Part shown: piece by piece, positions 50,234 through 58,769 of the stretch
Numbering within the stretch: the first letter of the stretch is position 1
How the letters are laid out: each line of letters begins with the position of its first letter
From: a virus
DNA: 64,000 nt
Reading direction: 5' to 3' (one strand)
Virus record (IMG/VR): IMGVR_UViG_3300017971_000283
Coordinates: 1 to 64,000 of that record
Program-made: the position numbers and the translations under genes
The notes under the pieces: model-generated
Database searches by the model: none
What the model was told of the DNA's origin: nothing
Seen by the model: the letters and a program-made list of their open reading frames with translations, nothing else

Positions 50234-51529
50234 TTATTCCTCACTTGCTTTATAACAATCATCAAAAAGATTGCATTCATCACAATTTTCAAAATCACCC
50301 AAATCCTTACCAAAAAAACCTCCTTCAGGGCATTCTTTTTCTTTCTTTTTCCCGGACTTTTTCTTTTTCCCGGACTTTTTCTTTTTTGCTTCCTTTTCTA
50401 TTTTCTTTTTTTCTTTCTCGCACCCCTTTTTATTTGGGCATTCTTCACATTCATCATAGTCTCCAAACTCTTTCCCAAAAATTCCGTCCTCTATAAAACA
50501 TTCATTCGGATCATTTTCAGGCTCTTCATTTTCAGGCTCTTCATTTTCAGGCTCTTCATTTTCAGGCTCTTCATTTTCAGGCTCTTCATTTTCAGGCTCT
50601 TCATTTTCAGGCTCTTCATTTTCAGGCCCTTCATTTTCAGGCTCTTCATTTTCAGGCTCTTCATTTTCAGGCTCTTCATTTTCAGGTTCCGGTTCTTCTT
50701 CAAAATGAGCCTTATATACAATCCTATAATACTTTTCAAAATCCCATTTACCATCTTTAATCGGCATATTCAAAAGCATTTCTAATGCTGGTGCTTCCTC
50801 ATAAACATCCTCTGGAATATCATATTTTCTACTATCTAATTTATGCCCTATACTTCCGGTATGATCGCCATCCGATCCCTCAAATGATTTTTTTACCCCC
50901 TGAAAACTCACTATATTTTCAGAAAGTCCTTCATATACTGAGATTGTAACTTCTTCATCTTCATCTTCATCATAACCACCCTTTAAGAGAGGATTTAATT
51001 CTTTCATCATATAATGATTTGATGATTCAAATATCATTGATTTTTTTTCTTTTTTAAACCAAATAAAATATAGTTCTCTTGGCTTAAATTTAAGTTTTGA
51101 AAGAACTGTTTTCCAGTCAGCACCAGTTCTTCTTAGTTCTTGAAAATCTTCGCAAACGGGACAGGGCATATCAAAAGTTTTTTTTGTACAAATAAAAGTT
51201 TCATCTCCAATATTAGGATGAGTATAAAATTCAAGAAAAATATCATAATCATCAACAAACTTTGCACTTTTACCAAAGAACTTTTTTCTTTCCTTACTTA
51301 CTTCAAAATCATCTTTATCTTTAATAAAAGAAGGATGAAGAGTCGTCATGGGAAATGGGATAACATTAAATCGATTTGTTCCCATTTGAACAGAATACAT
51401 TTCCCATGGATCAGCTTTCAAAAGATAAGGTTTTGAATTTACCTTTTCTTTTTCAGATTCCTTTTGATCTTTCTTTGCTCGCATCTTTGCCAAAATTTCT
51501 TCTCTTCGTGACATTTTTTTCTTCGCCAT
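50234..51529 (-). CDS. gp32-like single-strand DNA-binding protein
   Basis: The 431-residue product has a basic start (residues 1-30) and a core with FDMPCPVCEDFQELRR near 120, as in T4 gp32-type zinc SSBs. Residues about 280-342 are twelve PENEE repeats. Two related Cys-rich modules follow (GIFGKEFGDYDECEECPNKK and GGFFGKDLGDFENCDECNLF) separated by KKKSGKKKK. Relatives end in a plain acidic tail that recruits partners; this one has an expanded tail with zinc-like ends. AAAGGAAAGACAAA precedes the start. Confidence 0.75.
   Translation of the reverse strand: MAKKKMSRREEILAKMRAKKDQKESEKEKVNSKPYLLKADPWEMYSVQMGTNRFNVIPFPMTTLHPSFIKDKDDFEVSKERKKFFGKSAKFVDDYDIFLEFYTHPNIGDETFICTKKTFDMPCPVCEDFQELRRTGADWKTVLSKLKFKPRELYFIWFKKEKKSMIFESSNHYMMKELNPLLKGGYDEDEDEEVTISVYEGLSENIVSFQGVKKSFEGSDGDHTGSIGHKLDSRKYDIPEDVYEEAPALEMLLNMPIKDGKWDFEKYYRIVYKAHFEEEPEPENEEPENEEPENEEPENEGPENEEPENEEPENEEPENEEPENEEPENEEPENEEPENDPNECFIEDGIFGKEFGDYDECEECPNKKGCEKEKKKIEKEAKKKKSGKKKKSGKKKEKECPEGGFFGKDLGDFENCDECNLFDDCYKASEE
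50511..50690. repeat. Tandem 15-bp repeat in the SSB gene
   Basis: About twelve near-identical copies of the unit TTTTCAGGCTCTTCA (plus strand) encode PENEE. One copy has GGCCCT, giving Gly. Copy number is likely variable by slippage. Confidence 0.95.
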
Positions 51530-51653
51530 TTTGTCTTTCCTTTTGTTTAAAGTTTTCCTTAGTAATAAACCAACTATTAAATATAATCCTTGATAATAAA
51601 TGAGCTAAAAATAAAACAAAAAATCCAAATATTAAGTATTCCACTCCTTTCAT
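51453..51653 (-). CDS. Small membrane protein overlapping the SSB start
   Basis: The frame starts three bases after the preceding stop. The product begins MKGVEYLIFGFFVLFLAHLL, one clear membrane segment, then a basic tail, and overlaps the SSB gene by 77 bases in another frame. The overlap is unusually long for this phage, so the gene is tentative. Confidence 0.4.
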   Translation of the reverse strand: MKGVEYLIFGFFVLFLAHLLSRIIFNSWFITKENFKQKERQNGEEKNVTKRRNFGKDASKERSKGI

Positions 51654-51655
51654 TT

Positions 51656-52162
51656 TTACCCACTCTTTCTTTTTCCTTTAAATTTATTTTTTTTAGTAAT
51701 TTGAAAATATTCCTGTCTCCAGAGATCAGACAGGTCTTTGATAGCATCCCTCCTTTGTAAAAGTGCAGATTTAATACCATCCCAAAGCTCTTCATTTTTA
51801 ATTGCTTCTGAAAGTTTTTGGGACAATACTTTTTGTACTCGCATTTTTTTTTGAATAAAATCATTAATATCATCGTTTTGACTAACAAAAGCTTCAATAC
51901 TTTTATCAGTAATTTTGTTTCCAAGATTATATTTATCTTGGTTTGTTCTTACATCAAGGGCGAGTTCTGATTTCATTCTTTCAAGTTCAGTTTTAAAAGT
52001 AATCTTTTCCTGTCTCAATTTTTCAGATAGTTCAAAAGATCTTGATTTCCATCCCGCATATTCCTTTGTTGCTTCAAAAAAAAGTCCCGGTTGAATCTCC
52101 CACTCTTCATCTAATTTTGTTTTATCAGGTTGTAAATATTCTTTTATTTCTTCAGGTGTCAT
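51656..52162 (-). CDS. SSB-associated helical protein (recombination accessory candidate)
   Basis: The 168-residue product begins TPEEIKEYLQPDKTKLDEEW and IQPGLFFEATKEYAGWKSRS, followed by coiled coil and a basic end (KKNKFKGKRKSG). Similar phage proteins commonly sit beside SSB and recombinase genes and have been compared to mediator proteins such as UvsY. The mediator role is inferred. Confidence 0.55.
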   Translation of the reverse strand: MTPEEIKEYLQPDKTKLDEEWEIQPGLFFEATKEYAGWKSRSFELSEKLRQEKITFKTELERMKSELALDVRTNQDKYNLGNKITDKSIEAFVSQNDDINDFIQKKMRVQKVLSQKLSEAIKNEELWDGIKSALLQRRDAIKDLSDLWRQEYFQITKKNKFKGKRKSG

Positions 52163-52344
52163 TTTTTTATTCCTTTTTGTTTATGAAACTCTTCAATATC
52201 TCCAGGCGTATCCCAAATCCAAGATATTGAAAACGGGTATTTTTTATCAGCAGATTTAAAAAACTTTTTATTTGTTTTTAAATCTGATAAGATTTCTATC
52301 CCACCTTTTACATCTTTTATTTTGTAATAAAGTTTTTTAGCCAT
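52159..52344 (-). CDS. 61-residue protein of unknown function
   Basis: ATG 52344 has GGAAGGGAGACA upstream. The product (MAKKLYYKIKDVKGGIEILS) looks like a small beta-sheet fold, with SISWIWDTPGDIEEFHKQKG at the end. It overlaps the next gene by four bases. Confidence 0.55.
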   Translation of the reverse strand: MAKKLYYKIKDVKGGIEILSDLKTNKKFFKSADKKYPFSISWIWDTPGDIEEFHKQKGIKK

Positions 52345-52427
52345 TGTCTCCCTTCCTATGTGTTTTTTCTCCTTCATAAATAAAATTTGCAATGGTAAGC
52401 GGCTTGGGACTTCTCACTTCATGTGGA

Positions 52428-52712
52428 TCAACGCACACTGTGTATCCTCCTGTTTTTCTTAAAAACATCTTTTAAGTACAGTTCGAGGAAACTTATTTCA
52501 TACTCTATCTTTCCACCGTATCCATTTTTAGTGGTTTTCTCAACTGCTTTTTTTATGTCCAGAAATGACTTGTTTTTTCTATATTGCAACCCGTAGGCTG
52601 CAATGTATTTTCCGGTTATACCGGAAAATAGGATTTTTTCACTTAATTTTTTAAAATTAAGTGGTATTCTACCGGGTACTGGTTTTGGTTCTTTTTTTGC
52701 TACTCTGTTCAT
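52428..52712 (-). CDS. 94-residue basic protein
   Basis: ATG 52712 follows AAAGGAGAAAAAA; in-frame ATGs upstream at 52754 and 52775 are weaker. The product starts MNRVAKKEPKPVPGRIPLNF and contains KYIAAYGLQYRKNKSFLDIK. No family recognised. It lies in the replication module. Confidence 0.5.
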   Translation of the reverse strand: MNRVAKKEPKPVPGRIPLNFKKLSEKILFSGITGKYIAAYGLQYRKNKSFLDIKKAVEKTTKNGYGGKIEYEISFLELYLKDVFKKNRRIHSVR

Positions 52713-52779
52713 TTTTTTCTCCTTTGTACCAAAGGCAATTTGTTGCGCTGTCATTACTTGTCCACCAGTCTTCATTCAT
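52669..52779 (-). CDS. 36-residue peptide
   Basis: ATG 52779, behind AAGGGTATA, encodes MNEDWWTSNDSATNCLWYKG and a Lys/Ser/Thr-rich end. It overlaps the next gene in another frame and lies just downstream of a promoter of the shared family. Confidence 0.4.
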   Translation of the reverse strand: MNEDWWTSNDSATNCLWYKGEKNEQSSKKRTKTSTR

Positions 52780-52820
52780 TATACCCTTATCTTTGCACCT
52801 TGTTTCTATTCGATATTCTA

Positions 52821-52845
52821 TATGTATCACGAAAACCAAAAACAG
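52821..52845 (-). promoter_or_regulatory. Extended -10 promoter, family member 5
   Basis: The minus strand reads CTGTTTTTGGTTTTCGTGATACATA. It lies downstream of the DnaE gene and would drive the SSB and recombinase operon. Confidence 0.5.
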
Positions 52846-52919
52846 TTTTAGATTATTCCATATTTTTTTCGAAAGGATTGCCGTGTAGAATCGATTATCT
52901 CTATTCGCCCTATCTTTTC

Positions 52920-55529
52920 TTACCACCTATCTGATCCAAACACGTTAAAATCGAAATAAGCTGTATTACCATCTTCCATATCTTTAAAAATCTTTTCAAC
53001 TTTTTCAGGAATGCTTAAAACTTCTAATTTGAAAAAACCTTTTGTTTTTATTGGTGTTGAAATTTTTTCAGCCATAGCGGGACCAATACCTTTTATTTCA
53101 ATGAACGGTGGAATAATATAATCATTTTCAATTTTCCAATCATAAGGTAATCCATCTTTTAATGTAGGTGGTTTAAATTCAAGACCACCTTTTATTGATG
53201 AATCTATTATTGTTTGTTTTCCTTTTTTTCCTGCAAACTTTAATGAAGCTAAAATAAACTCATGTGGAAAATAAACCTTTAGCCATGCACACCAATAAGA
53301 AAGTACAGAGTATCCAACAGAATGGGATAAATTAAATGAATAAGCAGCATGTTCTTCAAAGCCCTTCCAAAGCTCTATAGCTTCTTTTTTTGATAATGTT
53401 TTTTCATTCTTACAACCTAAAATAAATAATTCTTTATACTTCTCAAATGCTCCTACATCACTTTTTTTAGCAATAATTTTTCTAATTCGATCCGCTGTTG
53501 TATAGGGCAATCCTGCAAGCCTGTTAATACACTGCATCACTTGTTCTTGATACGCAATACATCCATAAGTATCTTTTGTTATTTCTTCATAAATGGGATG
53601 AAGTTTTTTCCATTTTTTTGAAAATTTTCTTTTAATATATTCTTTAGTCATACCTGAATTCATTGGTCCCGGTCTTACTAAGGCAGTTGTCGCACACATT
53701 TCTTTAAAATTATTAACTTGTAAATCTTTAGAAAGTTTTGTCATGGGCCAAGTATTAAATTGAAAAATTCCTGAAGTATCACCTTTCGCAATTATTCTAA
53801 AAATATTTTTATCTTTCAAATCAAGAGTTGTTAAATCAATTTTATTACCTGATTTTTCTTCAATTAAATTTAAACAATGTTTTATTGTATCCAAGGTATT
53901 TAGTGCAAGAATATCAAGTTTTAACAAACCAAGATATTCACAATCATCTTTATCCCAATTTAACTTTGTCACCCCTTCACTTTCTGATATTACACCTTGG
54001 CCAGATAAAGGATTCTTTGATATTATTACTCCTGCTGCGTGTTTTGTATATGATCTTATTCTTCCTCTAATTTTATAAGCATAATCAAGATATTCTTTAT
54101 ATTCATTATAAAAATCTTTTGCGATTTTCTTTATATCATCAAGTTCTTCAATTTGAGTGCTAATAAAATCTGATTGTTTTGGAGAACATAAAGAAAACAC
54201 TCTACAAATATCCTTAAACGCTGCTCGATCTTGCATTTTTTGAAAACTTGCTACAACTGCAACTTTATCCTTACCATATTTATTTGATAAGTATTCAAAA
54301 ATATCTCCTATTCTTAATGATTCGAAATCAATATCAATATCCGGATAATCATTCCTATCTTCTGCAATAAATCTTGAAAATAAAAGATCATGTTTTATAG
54401 GATTTATTTGAGTTATTCCTAAAATATAAGCAACTAAAGAACCGCCCACGCTTCCTCTACCGGGTGAAGTTAAAATATTCTTTTCTTTACAAAATTGAAG
54501 TAGATCATATGTGATTAAAAAATAATCACATAAACCTTTACTTAAAATGATTCTTTTCTCTTCTTTTATTCTATCTTTATATACTTGAATATTATTTATA
54601 AATTCAGCTTGTTTTTCCCTCATACCTTTTGCTATCAAAATATTAAAAGCCTTTTCACCTGTAAAATTTATTGTACTTATTTCAACTTTTGGTAAGGAAA
54701 TATTTTTTTCTTTTAATTCAAAATTTACCTTATTTTCTATAATACTATTATTTTTAAACATCTGAAAAATTTCAGACTTAGAAAAAATACCTTGTCTTAA
54801 AAAACTTAAAAACATTTCCTTTCCTGATTTTAACCAATGAGTCCTTTCATCAAATTTCCATCTGTTAGGATTTGCCCAGGTATCACTTCTTTGAATACAA
54901 AGAAGTATTTCATGAACTTTTACATCTTCTTTTAAGACATAATGACAATCATTTGTTCCTATCAATGAAAGATTAAATCTTTTTTGTATTTGTTTTATTT
55001 TCAAATTCAAATCTTTTTGAATTTGAAGTTCCAAAGGCATTACTTCTAAAAATAAATCGTCCTTAAAAGTATTAATTAATTGAGGTAAGTATTCTTCATA
55101 TAAATTATCATCTTGCAAAAATGAAGCAATACAGCCGGATAAAATAATTAAGCCCTTTGAATGTTTTTGAAGTATATCAAAATCAATTCTTGGTTTTCTA
55201 TAATACCCATCAAGATTCGCAATTGATAATATTTCACAAAGATTTTTATATCCATATTCATTTTTAACTAGTAATGTTATATGATGTCTTTTTTCTTTCT
55301 TTTTAATTAAATGATTTTTTACAAGATAAGCTTCGCATCCAAAAATAGGTCTTATACCTTCTTTTTTACAGGCTTTATGAAATCTTACATGACCATCAAT
55401 ATTTCCATGATCTGTTATCGCAAGAACCTTTTGATCAAGCTCTTTTGCTCTTTTTACATACTCATCAACTTTACCAAGACCATCTAAAGGAGAGTATTCT
55501 GTATGAACATGAAAATGAGTGAAATTCAT
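52920..55529 (-). CDS. dnaE: DNA polymerase III alpha subunit (DnaE type)
   Basis: ATG 55529 is chosen (AAAGGACTAAAT upstream; the frame extends six codons further). The 869-residue product has an N-terminal PHP domain (HFHVHTEYSPLDG), the C-family polymerase core with SPGRGSVGGSLVAYILG and PDIDIDFES (catalytic Asp residues), KHAAGVIIS, and a C-terminal HhH (EIKGIGPAMAEKIS). It is shorter than host DnaE (about 1160), lacking the OB and tau-binding end. It is probably the replicative polymerase. Confidence 0.95.
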   Translation of the reverse strand: MNFTHFHVHTEYSPLDGLGKVDEYVKRAKELDQKVLAITDHGNIDGHVRFHKACKKEGIRPIFGCEAYLVKNHLIKKKEKRHHITLLVKNEYGYKNLCEILSIANLDGYYRKPRIDFDILQKHSKGLIILSGCIASFLQDDNLYEEYLPQLINTFKDDLFLEVMPLELQIQKDLNLKIKQIQKRFNLSLIGTNDCHYVLKEDVKVHEILLCIQRSDTWANPNRWKFDERTHWLKSGKEMFLSFLRQGIFSKSEIFQMFKNNSIIENKVNFELKEKNISLPKVEISTINFTGEKAFNILIAKGMREKQAEFINNIQVYKDRIKEEKRIILSKGLCDYFLITYDLLQFCKEKNILTSPGRGSVGGSLVAYILGITQINPIKHDLLFSRFIAEDRNDYPDIDIDFESLRIGDIFEYLSNKYGKDKVAVVASFQKMQDRAAFKDICRVFSLCSPKQSDFISTQIEELDDIKKIAKDFYNEYKEYLDYAYKIRGRIRSYTKHAAGVIISKNPLSGQGVISESEGVTKLNWDKDDCEYLGLLKLDILALNTLDTIKHCLNLIEEKSGNKIDLTTLDLKDKNIFRIIAKGDTSGIFQFNTWPMTKLSKDLQVNNFKEMCATTALVRPGPMNSGMTKEYIKRKFSKKWKKLHPIYEEITKDTYGCIAYQEQVMQCINRLAGLPYTTADRIRKIIAKKSDVGAFEKYKELFILGCKNEKTLSKKEAIELWKGFEEHAAYSFNLSHSVGYSVLSYWCAWLKVYFPHEFILASLKFAGKKGKQTIIDSSIKGGLEFKPPTLKDGLPYDWKIENDYIIPPFIEIKGIGPAMAEKISTPIKTKGFFKLEVLSIPEKVEKIFKDMEDGNTAYFDFNVFGSDRW

Positions 55530-55688
55530 ATTTAGTCCTTTTATCATTTTTTCAAATTCTTTATAAGAGAAACTAATTCATGCGACCAGTTTGATGGTTT
55601 CCTTTTTCCCGTTTTTCAAAATCTTATCACCCTTTTTCCCGATCTTAATCTTCCCGGCGCATGGCATGGCAGGTTTAAGTGTTTTCCA

Positions 55689-56615
55689 TCATCTATCCTC
55701 ACTTAAAAGATAACAAGCATTTATCAATCCTGCTTTTTTTGTATATATAAAGCTTTCTGAAAATAAAGATATAATATCTGATACTCTGTTTCTAATACTA
55801 TTATTATTTTGATTAAGAATAACAATACTCATATATCCAAGTACTGAATACCTTACAGATTCCGCTTCATCTTGAATACTTTTTAATATTAAAGATATCT
55901 CTTTCCAAGATTTTTTATAAAGCAATGCCTGACAAAGGTCTCTCATTTCTTTTGATTCTGATATTGATAAGTCATTCAAAACATTCCTTACAGCCTTTTC
56001 ATTCTTCAATTTAATAACTTTATTCAATAAAGTTAGAGCCTGTCTTGGTACTCCTTCAGATAATTTAATTATTTTATCAATTGTTTGATTTATTGTTCTT
56101 ATATTAAAATCAAAATTTTCCTTATCTATTATTTCTTTCAAAAAATTATCCATATTCTTATCGTTCAAGGGCTTTACTTCCAAAGTAACACATCTATTTT
56201 TAATAGTTTTGAGAAGTTTGGATGGGTCAGTAGTGCAAAGAATAAATCTTGTATTATTTGGTGGCTCTTCCAAAACTTCAAGCATACAATTCTGCCATTC
56301 CCTTGTAGCACCCGCAATCTCGTTAAGTATTATTACTTTCCTTTTTCCAAAAATAGATTTGTATTGAAGTGATTCTATCAAACTTTTTGCAGCATCAATA
56401 CCTCTTGCATTTGAAAGATTAAGTTCTTGAATTTCCCCATTTAATTCTTTTGCGATTATCCGGGCAAGTGTAGTTTTCCCACAACCACTTTCACCTTTTA
56501 GTAAAATGGTTGATGGAAATTCACTATTAAAAAAACCAGTAAGTTCATTTTTCAAATTTTCATTTCCATAAAAATCAGACAAACTATTTGGTCTATATTT
56601 TATATTTAGTGACAT
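55689..56615 (-). CDS. Clamp loader subunit (DnaX/RFC-small type)
   Basis: The 308-residue AAA+ protein has Walker A GESGCGKTT at 41-49, sensor 1 FILCTTDPSKL and an Arg-finger region KNRCVTLEV. The Walker B reads VIILNEIAGA, with Asn in place of the usual Asp before Glu, which may slow ATP hydrolysis. It lacks the C-terminal tau extension. With the clamp and DnaE genes it forms a phage replisome. About 140 bases without a gene separate it from dnaE. Confidence 0.85.
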   Translation of the reverse strand: MSLNIKYRPNSLSDFYGNENLKNELTGFFNSEFPSTILLKGESGCGKTTLARIIAKELNGEIQELNLSNARGIDAAKSLIESLQYKSIFGKRKVIILNEIAGATREWQNCMLEVLEEPPNNTRFILCTTDPSKLLKTIKNRCVTLEVKPLNDKNMDNFLKEIIDKENFDFNIRTINQTIDKIIKLSEGVPRQALTLLNKVIKLKNEKAVRNVLNDLSISESKEMRDLCQALLYKKSWKEISLILKSIQDEAESVRYSVLGYMSIVILNQNNNSIRNRVSDIISLFSESFIYTKKAGLINACYLLSEDR

Positions 56616-56619
56616 TTAA

Positions 56620-56817
56620 TTAACCCTTTAATAAATCAGTTTTATTTCCATTTTGATTATAAATTAATTCATTTAAATTATTCATTTTAGCAAAAATGAT
56701 ACAACTTCTTATTTCAAGATCATGGATATTTTTATCATAATTACTACGATATAATAACTTGCCATTATTAACAATGACCATAAACTTTTTCTCAGGACTT
56801 ATTAATAATTGAGCCAT
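56620..56817 (-). CDS. 65-residue protein between clamp and clamp loader
   Basis: The product (MAQLLISPEKKFMVIVNNGK) is strand-rich at the start and helical later. It is tightly packed between clamp and clamp-loader genes, so a replication link is likely. No family recognised. Confidence 0.55.
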   Translation of the reverse strand: MAQLLISPEKKFMVIVNNGKLLYRSNYDKNIHDLEIRSCIIFAKMNNLNELIYNQNGNKTDLLKG

Positions 56818-56826
56818 TTTACCCTC

Positions 56827-57822
56827 CTATTCTGTCAAAGATGCTATATGTTCATGGCAATCAGATATTACATAAACACTCGTCTGATCTTTTGATATCA
56901 TAACCTTTTTTGATATATTCAAACAAAATTTAAAAATATCACTTTTTAAAACTACATTTCCTTTCCAAGATACTTTATTTTTTACAACCTCTCTTATATT
57001 ACCCGACTCACTTTTTGTTTGAATTATTAATATTTTCCCTTTTCCTTGAATACTTAATTGATCAAAAAAATCATTATTAAAATCATCCTTACTCTCAAAA
57101 AAATCAATCCAATCTTGTTTAAATGCAGGAATAATAGTTTTTTTATATCCTTCACTACCAAAAAAAGGAGGTATATTTGAATCAAGAATTTTAGAAATAA
57201 AAAGAATATTATTACCTCGAAAAACAATGTAGTTATCTAAAAACATATACTGGGTATACTTATTTCCTATAATATTTTTTCCAGTTTTTTTAGGAATAAG
57301 TATTGGTTTTTTTGTCATTATTTGATCAAGACTATATTTTGAAATTCTTACCTCATCACTTGCTATTATCTTATCACGAAAAAGATAAAAAGCTGTCAAT
57401 CCCTTTAAATCTTTATTGTTTGAAACTACTGGTAAGCATTCCTTTAAGCCATCAACAAAATTGCTAGGAATATCTTTCCACTTATTATTTTTAATTTCTT
57501 TGAAAAATTCTTGATACTTAAATTCAATATCAATAATTTTTAAAGTTGCTTTTCTATTTTTACTTTTGAAAACTATATTATTTTCACCCTGAATAATCTC
57601 CAAATCATCCTTTACTTTTGTTTGAATGAATTTCAAAAGTAAAATGCCATCAATATATAAAGTTTCTGTTATCGGCAATTCAATCTTATAAAAAGTAAAA
57701 AATAAATCATTAAAACCAATAATACCATCTTTTTTTAACCCAATAATACTATTGTCTTTATCAATAGTTTTTAAGGATTGAATTGCATTTTCTAATTCAA
57801 CTTTTTGTATTTTCATAATCAT
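56827..57822 (-). CDS. Sliding clamp (DnaN-like)
   Basis: The 331-residue product has the alternating beta/alpha pattern and length of a bacterial beta clamp, with weak sequence match: MKIQKVELENAIQSLKTIDK at the start, LTAFYLFRDKIIASDEVRIS near 145, and a strand ending SVYVISDCHEHIASL. Position next to the clamp loader supports it. The second ATG (57816) is an alternative start. Confidence 0.6.
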   Translation of the reverse strand: MIMKIQKVELENAIQSLKTIDKDNSIIGLKKDGIIGFNDLFFTFYKIELPITETLYIDGILLLKFIQTKVKDDLEIIQGENNIVFKSKNRKATLKIIDIEFKYQEFFKEIKNNKWKDIPSNFVDGLKECLPVVSNNKDLKGLTAFYLFRDKIIASDEVRISKYSLDQIMTKKPILIPKKTGKNIIGNKYTQYMFLDNYIVFRGNNILFISKILDSNIPPFFGSEGYKKTIIPAFKQDWIDFFESKDDFNNDFFDQLSIQGKGKILIIQTKSESGNIREVVKNKVSWKGNVVLKSDIFKFCLNISKKVMISKDQTSVYVISDCHEHIASLTE

Positions 57823-57845
57823 CCCGGATTTTAAAATGGAGATTA

Positions 57846-57907
57846 TGGGCGGGTAGGAATCGAACCATCAACAGAATATCTTCTGGTTTAACCATAAGAA
57901 CCGCCCA
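57846..57907 (-). ncRNA. tRNA-like element without an anticodon arm
   Basis: On the minus strand TGGGCGG and CCGCCCA form a perfect 7-bp acceptor-like stem around 62 bases. TTCT/AGAA with GG in the loop resembles a D arm. GGTTCGATTCC matches the T-loop consensus, although its stem has only two good pairs. No 7-base anticodon loop fits, and CCA is not encoded. It looks like a degenerate or reduced tRNA upstream of the clamp gene. Confidence 0.45.
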
Positions 57908-57914
57908 TTTTTAA

Positions 57915-58493
57915 TTAATTCTTCATCAAACCATTTGTTCTCAATACCTTAAAAACAACCTTAGTATGATACCAGATGTTTTGGAGTGTATTCCTTGCAC
58001 CTCCAGTCATCTCCTCTAGTTCTTCCAAAGTAACATCTTCATTTTCGAGAAGTGCATTAACCACTTGAACTCCAATTGGCTTTTTCTTTTCCTTCTTTTC
58101 CTTCTTTTCCTTCTTTTCCTTCTTTTCCTTCTTTTCCTTCTTTTCCTTCTTTTCCTTCTTTTCCTTCTTTTCCTTACCAGGTTTTTTCTTTTTTACTTCT
58201 TCCGCTTCTTCAGTTTCAGTTTCAGTTTCAGTTTCAGTTTCTTCTTTAGATACATATTCAAATTTAGGACAAAATTCTTCTTCTACTTGTCCAAAATAAT
58301 CTAATACATCTTTTGGCAACTCATCAGTATCTCCATTAAAATGGATTTCTTGCACTGCAAGACAAAAATCATCATGTAATTTTTTCTTTTTTACTCCTAC
58401 AGTTTTGATTTTATTTTTAAGTAATCCTGTTTCATTAATTTGCTTTGCGACATCTTTCAATTCAGACATTTTTAATTCTTCAATATATCCCAT
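57915..58493 (-). CDS. Low-complexity Lys/Glu protein with a C-terminal folded domain
   Basis: The 192-residue product has an N-terminal helical domain (1-75), a Glu/Thr run (ETETETETETEE near 85), a long KEKKEKK array (about 105-137) and a compact C-terminus (NEDVTLEELEEMTGGARNTL) resembling a winged-helix or HTH. The linker may be an extended charged helix. Co-location with the clamp suggests a replication or transcription role. Confidence 0.55.
   Translation of the reverse strand: MGYIEELKMSELKDVAKQINETGLLKNKIKTVGVKKKKLHDDFCLAVQEIHFNGDTDELPKDVLDYFGQVEEEFCPKFEYVSKEETETETETETEEAEEVKKKKPGKEKKEKKEKKEKKEKKEKKEKKEKKEKKEKKKPIGVQVVNALLENEDVTLEELEEMTGGARNTLQNIWYHTKVVFKVLRTNGLMKN
58085..58172. repeat. 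9-bp tandem repeat in the Lys/Glu protein gene
   Basis: TTTTCCTTC is repeated about nine times in perfect register, encoding the KEK array. Confidence 0.9.
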
Positions 58494-58507
58494 TTTTCTT
58501 TTCCTTT

Positions 58508-58672
58508 TTAATCAATGTTGTTATTTTTTACTTTTTCCTCATTCTCTCTTAAAAAACATAACTTACATTTCTCAGGCAACTCATAATATGCTTTTGCTTC
58601 ATATCTTTCCCTATTTATTTGATACCCACAAGTAGCATCTGAACATCTTCTTTGTATTTGGGGTATTCTCAA
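58508..58672 (-). CDS. 54-residue zinc-ribbon protein (TTG start)
   Basis: GGGAGGTGATAGA precedes TTG 58672, an excellent ribosome site. The product has RRCSDATCGY and EKCKLCFLRE, a four-Cys zinc site. No ATG is available in this frame. Confidence 0.6.
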   Translation of the reverse strand: MRIPQIQRRCSDATCGYQINRERYEAKAYYELPEKCKLCFLRENEEKVKNNNID

Positions 58673-58769
58673 TCTATCACCTCCCTTTTAATTTTCAAGA
58701 TAATTGGCTCCTTTGTGCTCCCTCTCGGGGGTGGTTGGTTAATATAGAGTTATCTTTTCTTCTCCTTTA

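Noticed and set aside
50152-50496. Plus-strand frame starting in the recombinase leader
   Set aside because: It runs into low-complexity antisense of the SSB gene; only the leader part looks unusual and is better explained as structured RNA.
50511-50690. CRISPR array
   Set aside because: The units are contiguous 15-bp coding repeats with no spacers, encoding PENEE.
58085-58172. Regulatory iterons
   Set aside because: The 9-bp repeats are in frame and explain a Lys/Glu protein array.
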